DNA of 64,000 bases from Bolinopsis microptera (Eukaryota; Ctenophora; Tentaculata; Lobata; Bolinopsidae), in NCBI RefSeq assembly GCF_026151205.1, contig NC_087084.1, positions 5,821,538 to 5,885,537 on the forward strand, given 5' to 3'. The notes beneath the pieces are model-generated. The model was not told the DNA's origin, did not search any database, and saw only the letters and a list, made by a program, of their open reading frames with translations. Shown piece after piece: positions 53,906 to 63,995 of this stretch. How positions within the stretch are numbered: position 1 is the first letter of the stretch; every line of letters starts with the position of its first letter. A program made the translations under genes and the position numbers.

Positions 53906-55714
53906 TGACATTCAAAATCGTTGTGTTGTCAATGTTTGTATTCTGTACATTTTGAACATCTCACAATTTGCTTTTCTTGAATAGTGAAATGTTTGGTATA
54001 TATTTGATATAATACATTTCTATTTTCTTTATTTAGTTATTTGTCATATGAATCTTTGACTTTAACTCGCATTCCAAGCGTTATATAGCATGAAACATGT
54101 CTCTTATTCAAGTACTAATAATATTTGCGAATTTAAAGTCATCCTAAAGGTCAAATATGAAGACCTAAATTCATGGCATAAATTGGCATAAATGGAGAAT
54201 TGGCCAAACAAAATTTCCATTTATGCCATGAAATTTCTATGCCATTTGATGATTTTTATGCCATTCTTCTCCATTCTATGCCATTGGTACCCCCCCTTCC
54301 GTCACTTGGGTGACATATATAGTTGTTAAAAGCCTAAATAATAAGTTTTTTAACAACTATATATGTCACCCAAGTGACGGAAGTACAATCTTACTATATA
54401 TAAAGCGAGACGATATATTTCTGTCTAGTTCTAATGTACCGCGTCACAATAGTGACTTTAAATATATCCGTACCATTTTACTGACACCACGGCATCAACT
54501 TTAACACGATTTTCCGCAAAAATTAAATAGGTAATAATTTATTTAGTCTCTTGAGTCTTGACGCCACTCAGGGGTTAGACGGGTTCCTGCTAGTAGATTT
54601 TAACCTGTCGACAATATTTCAGGAATGATTCCCGCAAGAAATTATATTCCTTCGTTTTGCTCTGATCCCTACTCTGGAACTAACTGCTGATGGAATTTCA
54701 TACGATTCGTTGATTTTTTGTAAAAATTGAACTTACATTTTATAAAATTCCGATATTCTTCAACGGTTGAAAAATTCCGAATCTTATGGTTAAGTAAGAA
54801 TTTTCATTGTGTCTTATCGAAAGTGAGTGAGAGAAACACTTGTGGCAATTTTATTTACTGGTCCTCTTATTTGTAAAGATATCCTCAATACATTCAATTA
54901 CAAAGTGTGATAACCGTTAAAACAGGGGTCGAATTCACAAAAATAACGTAAACCGTTGATTTAAAGTAATCGCCGCTCCTGTCTCTTGATTGCTGATGAT
55001 GATCAGGAACGCATGACGTATAAATATCATCACGACGATTATTGGTCACTCGAAATCGACCCGTTAAGAATGCAATGTAAGTGCGGTGGTTTTTTCTGTG
55101 CATTTGTTACCTGTTACTAATCAATCCACAGGATCAAAATGTTTATTGTATCGATAAAAATGGATTTTAAGGCATAAGGAAGCATTGTTGAGTTCTGAAA
55201 CCAAGTTTAATCGATTTCTCGTGCAATTTTAGGTCGGGAGTGGTCATCAAAATAAATTTTGAACAAAGTCGATATTTTGGTAAATTTCTAGCTTTCTGTC
55301 AGAAAATAAATCTTCGTTCTATTAGGGGTAATTGGATGTAACTACAGTACAGCTGTACTTACACCCACTTTCACAAGCATGCAAGCTCACCTGGTCCAAA
55401 GAGCGGGAAACGGAGAACGAGCTCTGGTGACGTCATAGTCACGTGACCTCAGGCTCATAATCACGTGACCTCAGACCCAATCAATTGGGTTCTGGCCTGT
55501 TCAGCCCCCTGTCACCCGATCTTGAGGTGACGTACGACAACTCGTTAACCCAATCGATGTCTGGAGGGCTGCAAATTTTCACATGCCAAACTCACAACGG
55601 TTTTTCGGAGTTGTGCGAGATGACGACACATAGAGGCCGCAGAATTATGAGGACTACCAGATCCTGGTGGAACCTAAGCGATCCATGATATCACGACAGG
55701 CCCTAATGGACTCA

Positions 55715-57336
55715 TCAACTAATGGTAGTAACTCCTCGTCAATGAATCACTACTTGGTAGAGTTAACCAGCCAGATAGGCATTCATAGTTCTTTCCGTCG
55801 TAATAAGTGTCTTTCAGTAACTTTCGGTGCTTTCAGTGTCTTTCAGAATCTTTCAAAATTTCATGTGGAAAGGGAGACAGGACCAGTTTTGGCCAGAGTA
55901 GACTTGAGAGACGATGGAGCGAACAATGAAAATTAAAGCTTGGGCTAACCTTTGAAGAGCGAAAAATATCCTTTTTTGGTCTGGGGTTGTACCTAAGTTG
56001 TTCAGTCTCTGAGAGGTCCGGGGCATTGTTTTCATTCATGGGTTCGCTGGTTGGTGCTTCCATTTCCATAACAGTGCCGAACATCAGTTTCGTCCTTTCA
56101 CTTTCGTCCATCGGATCAGATATCTTGTGGTTCTCATCGTCATTGGTGATCTTTTCAGTAGCATTGCCGGTTCCTTTGCATATCAAGGTTCTTCTAATTG
56201 ATATCTCTAGAGTGCTCGGATCAATTCGACAAGTCTATACTTCGCTTATTATCAACTAAAGCTAGCAAGTAGCGATCAACGTAACAACTGACAAGGGTCA
56301 TCGTGATGCTAGAATGGGGTATCTGGGAGGTAGATCTCAGCTAGGGTATTTGCTGCGGGTTCATCAGCAAAAGCAGCAACTCCTTGCAATGAACCACTAC
56401 TCTTAGCTGGGACCCGATCAGATGAACAATCACATTTGTTGATTTTATCACCATAAGATATCAGTCCTTGACATTTCTGTAAGTAAAAGTCATAATCCTT
56501 CAGGTGGACGAAACTAATTAGTAATTAGTTAGAATGTTAGATGTGGATCCTAACCTAGCTTCATCAACTTAGGCATGTTAGTTTCATCGGGTTGTGCTTG
56601 TAAGGTATTGTTATCTAGTGTTGACTAGGAGTTTCAGCTTTGCGTTAATTTGTAGGGATAAGCTTTATTGTGTCAAAATGGCACACAATCTGCTTATTCG
56701 TTTCCAGGTGTTGTACCAGGTAGGTCCAAGAGGCTAGGACTTTGAAGATCTTCGAGGGTTAAAGGGTTCCAGGACTGTGTCAATTCTTGAATTTTCTGAA
56801 ATCTGTAATGGAGAGGCTAAGAAGTTTCCACATTAGGACCAAGTCGTCTTCAACTCTAATGTAGCAAGTGGATCTCCCATGACTAATGTAGTAAATTATA
56901 ACCTCGTTTGGGATCGGTTGGCTGAGTTCCAATAGACTGCAGCGTACAACTCAGTGCCCGGGTTCTCCACCAAATTGTGGGCTTAGGGGGTGTAATTTGG
57001 TAGAAGGAGTTAAAGTTGAGAGTTTTAGGCGAGGTCAGAGGTGTCTTTAGCTTTTCTTCACTTTCGAGATAGAGGGGGGACAATTGAGACAAGTTCGTAA
57101 ACTAATGTAAAGCGAAGTGGAGTAAAGTATAAATACTACTTGTCACAAAATAAGTCACAGTATAGGATTCTGTACCCTCAGTACTGGAACTTACAAACTT
57201 AAAAACGTCAAACATTGGGACTTAAGAGTCAAGGCCCAAGAAACAAGAACCCAGAGCTCAAAAGACAAGAACCTATAACCAAGCCCTAAGACCTAAGGGT
57301 CTGAAGCCTAAAAGTCAAGAGCCCGAAGCCGCTTAT
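55715..57336. other. Internal region of the LTR-flanked fossil, unassigned
   Basis: This unique stretch between the fold-back element and the right LTR-like repeat has short open frames on both strands but no domain I can name. The last 180 bases are rich in AAG/CAAG words (AAGAACC, AAGCCC). It may be worn retroelement interior. Confidence 0.35.
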
Positions 57337-58250
57337 TGGATGAAAATACGACCTTATAAATAATTCCTTATCGCATTCATGAGGTCATTCACGTGTCTGA
57401 ATCGTAACAATATCATTATCAATGTCTCTGAATTCCGTGCAAAATTCAAATCAATTTCTCTGATCTCGTTCTTAAAAGTGTTATAATTGTCTTCTTAAAT
57501 CTCGTTGCTACTAAAACAATATTGCAAAACATTCTTACGTCCTTCTCTTTCAAAGGGATAACCTCCTTATCTTTCAAAGGGAAAACTCGTCTTATAAATC
57601 ACGTTGCAAATACACAAAACTCGAACAGCATAAACTTGTCTCCGTGCGAATCTCCACAGTAACATATTTCTTCACACGATCTTATTACTTTAAAAATTCT
57701 AAAATAAGCGCACGTGAAAGTCTGATTTAAATTCCTGCAGGCTTGGATCATTAACCTGTAAATAATTCTAAAACTTTGTTAATTATCACCTTATCATGAA
57801 ACCTGGAGATGGGCCGACTGGCTCAATCAAAATACCAGTCAAGACCATTCAAAACTAACCACTTGGAATGCTCGGAATATCAAGAACTTAAATCTAAACA
57901 GCTTAAAATAAGGGTACAGAATCCGTGGGAGGTTCCGTAGTAATTGGGCTGTAAGTTTCAAGGTCTTTACAATAATTTACGATCATATTAAAATGTGTTA
58001 TTTGGACTTAAAGAAATGCTCGAATCAGGACGGATATTAAACAGCGTACAGTGTATAAAATACTCTTGAGGAAGAAGTAGATTACTTCAGTAAAAGCTGT
58101 GCTAAACATTCTTACTTTTGCTGCTAATATTGATAAATTATTGCTTTATCGTTATCTTCATAAACTAATTTATATATGCTTCATAACGATATTCACATTT
58201 CAAATTTCACAATTCAAATATCACATTTTACATTTCTAATATCTAAATGT

Positions 58251-59304
58251 TCATACAACATGAAATATTATTTGACCAAAAACCGAGTTGGCTAATGCAA
58301 GGAACAAAGGCATGATGTTTTCCAAAGATACATGTCCTATTTGACGGAGTAGTATAATACCCAAATGAATAGCTGGGTTGATATTTTTGATGGAATGTCG
58401 GACTTCAATTTGAGGAAACTGATGTTGATCAAAATTCTCATTTGTTTTTCTAATAACTGAGTCGAAGTTTGGGTCCTCAATTTGATTCTCGATTACTTCT
58501 AAATCATTCTGAATATCTTCTAATGACAACAATTTCTTCGTAAGATAGTCAATATTTTCATTGGAAGATTTCAATTTCCCAGTTAGATCCTTAAGTTATC
58601 TTTAACAACAGTATTTTGCATGACTACATGTTCTTGAAACTTTTCCTGCAATTCAAAATGACCTGCTTGCAAATTCTTTAAATCGTTGGCCAAAACCAAA
58701 TTTTCGTTCTCTTTTTGTGTATATTTAATTAGCAGTAGACGATGTCGAAGTTGCAGAGACTTAATACGAGAGTTTTGTCTAATTACAGTAGACCTATGTG
58801 CCAGAGTATAGTTTTTATAAGGCCTCACAATCAGAGCCGAGTTACCAATACAAAGAGGTTGAGTAAGTTTAGCTACCTTAGGGGGGCTGATACATTGAAT
58901 ACCTGGGGACAGAGATCGTATTTCACAACCCTAGTTCTAAGAATAATACGATGAACATTTTGCCCTGGCCGGATTGGGACTGGATTAGAGACTAAGGCTT
59001 TCAAATCAAATGGAGTGTCACCAATAAATCGTCTGGATTCTTCAGACAGACATAATTGAAAGTTTTGACGTAGATGGTCCCAAATCAACTAAACATCCTT
59101 TCCTAAAATAGCTTGGCCGGTAATCAGTTCGCAAATGGAGGTGACATGAACAAGACTGAAATAAATCCCAGGCTCATTTTTTTTCGAACAACCTGAATAT
59201 CCCCCGAACTTAACACCAGTTCTACGATTCGAACAAGCCTTTCTGCTGAAGTGCATCGACAATAAAGAATGCATGTGCAGATATGTAACTTCTGACGGTT
59301 TCAA
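58251..59304 (-). pseudogene. Unrecognised coiled-coil protein gene, right-arm copy (longer)
   Basis: This is the inverse copy of 19571-20307, with the same in-frame TAG after GQAILGKDV, and further frame changes near 58870 and 58590. It extends past the left copy by about 105 codons: a coiled coil (NIDYLTKKLLSLEDIQND) and a hydrophobic helical end (INPAIHLGIILLRQIG, LENIMPLFLALANSVFG). Total original length is about 350 residues. The end resembles helical C-termini of some invertebrate transposon-associated proteins, but no family is assigned. Stops make it non-functional as it stands. Confidence 0.45.
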
Positions 59305-59723
59305 TAAACTTAGCTTGGAGTTAGGCTGAAAAAATCTACATAGTAGAAGCTCTTACGGGCAAAAAGACGTGTTTTCTGCTACGAGTTTAGAGACCTAACC
59401 GCTAATTAAACACAATAGTATGATGTCTAAGGATTGATAATATGTTAAGAAGTATAAATTTGGCCTTATTAGTCACGTGCTATACCAATGCGCGTTTTAA
59501 ACTTTGACAGTCTATTACTCTAAGGCAAATAAAGTGATTATATTCATATTTTGTCAGCAATAAGATCACATAATTTTCTATTTGTTGTGAAAATATGAGT
59601 TAGAACCGACATAATCTCGCTGAGTTATAGCTGTTTGAAATTTATGATGAACGCGCGGGTGCCAATTGATAACAACTAAATGCTTTTGCGCATAGTGCGC
59701 GTCGAAAATTTGGCAAAAACGCT

Positions 59724-60097
59724 GGATGATGATTAATCACTCTACACTCGACTGTCACGTGACTTTTTCAACCCGTTCTCTAGCTGGTTCTAAACGACTT
59801 TTCGAAACCCTAACCGTCTAATCTGATCCCAACCCTAACCCTAACCCAATCCTTAACAAAAACATATGCTGAAACCCTAACCCTAACGAGAAATTGGACT
59901 AACTTCCTTATACGGTCATATCACGTGATCGAGACAGTTTTTCGCCAATATCTCGTCAGGGAAGCATTTTAACCCTACGTCATGGGGGTGATTCGGAATC
60001 AGCGTTCGAAAATACATCGATTGAAGTTGATTACAACCGTCGGGGGCCCTTTTAGAACAATCTCGAAGATCGACTGTAGAGTGATTTAGCACGCTCG
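59724..60097 (+). mobile_element. TelMITE reference copy, 374 bp, 9-bp duplication
   Basis: It begins GGATGATGATTAATCACTC and ends GTGATTTAGCACGCTCG; AAAAACGCT flanks both sides (59715-59723, 60098-60106), and the left arm shows the empty site. Imperfect subterminal inverted repeats are AATCACTCTACA(C/G)TCGA. The middle holds telomere-like runs (CCCTAACCCTAACCC and AAACCCTAACCCTAA) at about 59805-59890. It has no coding capacity. The 9-bp duplication suggests a Mutator-type helper. Confidence 0.9.
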
Positions 60098-60924
60098 AAA
60101 AACGCTTGCGGAGTGACAATATTCAAACTTCGATAAAGTATATGAAGTGGGTACTTCTTGAAAAGGAAAAATTTAGACAAACACGATGTGACTATTTTTG
60201 GGTTGATTTAATACAACTGCAAAAACTTATTCAAACTTCAAGCAAAAAAGTCAACATTTTTACCACTTTTTTGGATTTTTACCTGCGCTAAAATAGAGGG
60301 ATTTGTTTTATTTTTATACCATCTAGTGCGGCTGTCTTTTAGCTATCTTCATGCAAGTTTTGTAGACATGCCAACAAAATTAATTTGCCCAAATTATCAA
60401 AAAAACATGGTTTTTTTGGCCTATTTTTGGCCCCAAAATCGGTTTTTTGCAATTTTAACCGCGCTTACTCAGTCCAATCATTTTGAAACCACTTTTATTC
60501 GATTCTACGGTCAAAAATACGTCTAGTAAGGTGTATCTGGGGTCCCTAGCGTATCGAACAGACAGTGCCCGCAAAAGCCTCTACTTTAGTTAGTTAACAA
60601 GTTCTGAAACCTAAATTATCCCAGAAACCCTTAATGTGTATTGGATGGGGCTTAACTTTGAAAGTAAAAGAATTAGAGATTTCCGGTTTTTTGCAACATG
60701 TTCGTTTTGTAAAAGTAACGTTTCCCCCCAGGGGGAACATTTAAAACAACGTAAATTTGGAGTTATCTACAAATCTCCAGAAAAGTGTAATTTTAGGCCG
60801 ATCAAAAGTTTGCAACTTTAACTTTGCAAATTCCTGTACTCTGATTGGCTGAATTGTGTCACGTGCTTGCTGCTTGAAGATTGGAATGCGCCACGCGTGC
60901 AAATCATGTTTAATGTCGCGCGTG

Positions 60925-61017
60925 TTAACGAGTGATACTCGTAAAATATCTGTTCCATATATTGGACCGTCGACGAGTCCAACTCGGCGCGCGTCCTGGT
61001 AGGTTGTAAACCTACAA
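60925..61017. mobile_element. 93-bp element with 8-bp duplication
   Basis: It begins TTAACGAGTGATACTCG and ends GGTTGTAAACCTACAA; CGCGCGTG flanks both sides (60917-60924, 61018-61025), and the left arm has the empty site near 18345. The inside has two short hairpins (CGAGTGATACTCG and GGTTGTAAACC). Its relative is nested in TelMITE copy 2 (17869-17974). Confidence 0.85.
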
Positions 61018-61127
61018 CGCGCGTGAGGTCTAGCCGTCTGTTTAAATTAAACCACCTCTAGTACCACCACCAGCCAGTAATTTTTGCTGGGATGTTCCAA
61101 CTTAATAATTTGTCATCAATAATTACT

Positions 61128-61222
61128 TTGACCATTGTTAATGATTTGGCCCGGCGCGCGCTACTTCGTAGCACTTGCCATCGGGCCATTTCTAGAAGAA
61201 AGCGGCGCGCGCTACTTCGAAG
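61128..61222. mobile_element. TTGAC MITE copy, right end missing
   Basis: It starts TTGACCATTGTTAATG and stops at CTACTTCGAAG, lacking the last 27 bases of the family. AATAATTACT nevertheless flanks both sides (61118-61127, 61223-61232), so the shortened form itself may have inserted. Confidence 0.8.
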
Positions 61223-61301
61223 AATAATTACTCCAAAGAATTTAGTTTGACTAACACGCTTGATTGACTTGGTTATTCATGGATAGGCAATAGCTAAAAG
61301 C

Positions 61302-61414
61302 TTGACGGATGTTACTCGTCTAAATTTCTTCGAAGTAGCGCGCGCCGATTTCTTCTTGAAATGGCAAGAGCTACGAAGTAGCGCGCGCCGGGCCAGATCA
61401 TTAACAATGGTCAA
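61302..61414. mobile_element. TTGAC MITE copy, 113 bp
   Basis: It starts TTGACGGATGTTACTCG and ends AACAATGGTCAA, with CTAAAAGC on both sides (61294-61301, 61415-61422). Inverted GTAGCGCGCGCC segments lie inside. Confidence 0.88.
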
Positions 61415-61456
61415 CTAAAAGCTAACTTATTGAATTTTTATTACTTGTTATACATC

Positions 61457-63240
61457 ATTTGACCAAAACCCATAATCATGGGTAGAGTGTACCGCTGCCA
61501 GTGTCTCTCTTTTCCAAACAAAAGGAAATGATATTAATTTGAGGAACCGTCCGCTAATGCAAATTGATACCGAGAATGAAATCGGTCGCTCGCTTTTCCC
61601 ATTCATTCACGGCTTACGAATTGTAATAAAGCTTATTAAATGGGAAAAGCGAGCGACCGATTTCATTCTCGGTATCAATTTGCATTAGCGGACGGTTCCT
61701 CAAATTAATATCATTTCCTTTTGTTTGGAAAAGAGAGACACTGGCAGCGGTACACTCTACCCATGATTATGGGTTTTGGTCAAATATCATCTCTTTTTGA
61801 TTATAATTGATAATGTCAGGATAATTTACACAATCGAAACTTCATTAACAAGGAGGTAATTCCGACGATTTCGAAATTCTGCCTTTGAAAACGTTTCCTT
61901 GTGTTTAGTTAGGTATATCTGTCGATAACCGACTGAATATGGCACTTTTTACTCATTCAAGTTGGCATTAAATTCATATATAATGCCATTTAAATATCGT
62001 GGAAAGCAGAATATATTGTATATTCGAAATCACGAATGAGCAAAATTCTCACCTTTCGCACGTGCAAACTTTGAGCGGACGTTGCGTGCGCATACAATAT
62101 TGAATCACCGTAAATTTTTGCATAGTGGTATTTAATATATAGTTTGATAAGCATGCAAAGTTTCAGAAGATTTCAAAAAGAACTTGGATCACAACGGGAC
62201 TCCAAAGTTGATAAAAATCGTGAAAATCAAAATTTTTAGTGATTTTAGCTATTTTAAATAAATTTGGGCGTGTCCCCACGTGTGCAACTTTTCGATTTTT
62301 AACTTTAAAACTAGCCTATAACACAATTTACACCTTTAAGAAGCAAAATTGAGCTCCACAACCCAAGGGATGACCCAACACCAGAGAATACTAATTCACA
62401 ACTTTTGTGTTTTTATAAAATTATTCTTCAAAAAAGCACTAACTTCAATAGCAAATATCTTTATGAAGGAGCAAGGTAGGAAACTATTCCGGTAGATTTT
62501 CGGAATGCTTGAACAATTATCTAAGATGAAAATGTCCTCAGATTTTGAATAAAATTACTCCTTAATAGCGTAAAATCGATTTGAAAAGTTGTTACTTTGT
62601 CAAAAATCAAGTTTTTAAAACACTTAATTTGATGACGTCATCAAGTGATGATGATGACGTTAAATTATTTTTCAATACAATGTAAACTAAAGCTTAAACG
62701 ATTATCTTTAAAACCTGTGGTTCGAGATGACTGTATCGTTTATACTTTCGAATCTACGGACACTTAAATGTAGGCTACAATTGACTGCAAAAAGCGTCTA
62801 TATTATATATCTTCACGACAATCTGTTGTAAAACAGGGGTTCCAGAAAACCCACTTCACGATACTCCTGAAACATGAAATTTTTTTTACAGTCGATTTGG
62901 ACAAGGTCTAGACGCCCTGCAAAGTTTCAGATCTCTAACTCAATTTTAACATGGTTATTTAACAAGGCACCTGAATATGGCGATTTTGGGTTTTTTACCT
63001 AATTTTGTACAACATGCTGGCGCGTATTTTGCGCAAATTTCTTAAAAACCTCCATATAACTATTTCTTATTCCTGTCATATTTAACATTGAATTAGAATG
63101 TTTTGAACTTAAATGTACCTGCTGATCTACTTTCGATGAGTCTTAATGCCTGGAAATCAATAAAGGGGATATAATAGTATAGGGGGTAAATAGTATTGTG
63201 AATATAAGGGCGACGGTAATGCTTGCCAGCATTGTGATAC
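61457..63240 (-). repeat. 1.8-kb repeat, inverse partner of 47135-48905
   Basis: It starts with the fold-back element (61457-61785) and ends near CAGCATTGTGATACG. Shared marker words include GCACGTGCAAACTTTGAGCG and TGATGACGTCATCAAG. No ORF was recognised. It is about 90% alike to its partner. Confidence 0.8.
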
Positions 63241-63269
63241 GTTGTATGAAACGTTCACATAGCCATGTG

Positions 63270-63641
63270 GGATGATGATTAATCACTCTACACTCGACTG
63301 TCACGTGACTTTTTCAACCCCTTCTCTAGCTTCAGTAGCTGGTCCTGAACGACTATTCGAAACCTTAACCCTCTAATCTGATCCCAACCCTAACCCTAAC
63401 CCAATCCTTAACAAAAGCATATGCTGAAACCATAACCCTAACTAGATATTAGACTAACTTCCTTATACGGTCATATCACGTGATCGAAACAGTTTTTCGC
63501 CAATATCTCGTCAGGGGAGCATTTTAACCCTATGTCATGGGGGTGATTCGGAATCAGCGTCCGAATGGAGTTGGTTTCAACTGTCGGGGGCCCTTTTAGA
63601 ACAATCTCGAAGATCGACTGTAGAGTGATTTAGCACGCTCG
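63270..63641 (+). mobile_element. TelMITE copy 5, 372 bp, 9-bp duplication
   Basis: It has the same ends as 59724-60097 (GGATGATGATT...GCACGCTCG); AGCCATGTG flanks both sides (63261-63269, 63642-63650). It is inserted in a small dispersed element whose uninterrupted form is seen at 18233 (ATAGCCATGT..TACGCG). Telomere-like runs lie at about 63380-63405. Confidence 0.9.
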
Positions 63642-63898
63642 AGCCATGTGCCTACGCGTGACGCGCTTGTTTCCGGCGGTCGCGCGCTACTGCAAGCGAG
63701 AGGGCTCTGGTTAGAGCAATATGAAACGCCGCGCACGAGTGCGTGGCTCCCACTGTATGGTAAGAACTTTGTGAAACGAACGTGCCCAACAAAACTTACC
63801 GGCTGGCCGTGTTTCTAGAGGTGGTTGTTTTTCGATATAACAGCCACAATTTGCAATTAATGATAAATTCTTAGGTGCTGCTGTAGGCGCCGCGCACA
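63642..63898. repeat. Small dispersed GC-rich element
   Basis: AGCCATGTGCCTACGCGTGACGCGCTTG, the CTACTGCAAGCG and GGTTAGAGCAAT words, and AACAAAACTTACCGGCTGG...CTAGAGGTGGTT are shared with 18233-18330, and in part with 34560-34641. No gene was recognised. Confidence 0.55.
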
Positions 63899-63995
63899 TT
63901 GACCATTGTTAATGGTCTGACCCGGTCGTAGCACATTTCGAGAAGAAAGCGGCGCGCGCTACTTCGAAGAAATTTAGACGAGTAACATCCGTCAA
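63899..63995. mobile_element. TTGAC MITE copy at the window edge
   Basis: It starts TTGACCATTGTTAATGG and ends ACATCCGTCAA. The left flank is CGCGCACA and the five bases that remain after it are CGCGC, which agrees with an 8-bp duplication cut by the window end. Confidence 0.8.

Larger units (their letters stand above)
51140..54296. mobile_element. 3157-bp DNA transposon with 20-bp TIRs and 8-bp target duplication
   Basis: TIRs read GGGGGGGTACCAATGGCATA on the left (51140-51159) and the exact inverse on the right (54277-54296). TTCCGTCA flanks both sides (51132-51139 and 54297-54304). Behind each TIR lies a quasi-palindromic block of about 100 bp rich in ATGGCATA / TATGCCAT. From 51540 to 52630 there is a tandem array, and from 52920 to 53905 a coding region. 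The insertion split the left stem of the fold-back element near its centre, so it is younger than it. The 8-bp duplication fits hAT, P, Merlin and some other groups; the G-run ends do not match hAT (CAG) or canonical P (CA) ends. Confidence 0.92.
49809..55705. mobile_element. Long-TIR fold-back element with 9-bp target duplication
   Basis: It starts TAGGGCCTGTCGTGATATC and ends with the inverse, CAGGCCCTA. ATGGACTCA flanks both ends exactly (49800-49808 and 55706-55714). The arms of about 1.3 kb are almost identical inverse copies that meet near 54335, at TTGTTAAAAGCCTAAATAA. Without the transposon inserted at 51140-54296 and its duplicated target, the element is about 2.73 kb. A 9-bp duplication and long TIRs are typical of Mutator-like elements. 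No transposase was found, so it is non-autonomous. Older ends of the family are at 33395-33613 and, rearranged, at 28190-28470. Confidence 0.88.
46259..58050 (-). mobile_element. LTR-flanked element with nested insertions (fossil)
   Basis: Two 714-bp direct repeats (46259-46972 and 57337-58050) begin TGGATG and end GTACA, that is TG...CA, and are almost identical. A purine-rich run (read on the minus strand, AAGAGGGAAGTG) abuts the inner edge of the repeat at 46972, which suggests a minus-strand LTR retroelement. No primer site, capsid or polymerase domain was recognised inside, and the expected short flanking duplication was not seen, so the pairing is inferred. Inserted within it are the inverted repeat at 47135-48905 and the fold-back element at 49809-55705. 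It is broken or non-autonomous; the near-identity of the repeats suggests recent age. Confidence 0.5.
58557..61094 (-). repeat. Large inverted repeat, right arm, outer segment
   Basis: Inverse partner of 18285-20307, about 97% alike where readable. It contains the mirrored TA element (around 59335-60570) and two insertions missing from the left arm: a TelMITE (59724-60097) and a 93-bp element (60925-61017). Both are flanked by duplications whose single copy is seen in the left arm. Confidence 0.85.

Noticed and set aside
51140-54296. Assigning the transposon to hAT or canonical P
   Set aside because: The 8-bp duplication fits, but the ends are G-runs and the protein lacks recognisable hAT parts; only one P-like motif is seen.
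18285-61094. The inverted repeat being a simple fold-back assembly artefact
   Set aside because: The arms differ by about 1-3% and by insertions with clean duplications and empty sites, which an artefact would not produce.
63711-63899. 62-codon minus-strand frame near the window end
   Set aside because: Lies in dispersed GC-rich repeat and shows no protein-like pattern.
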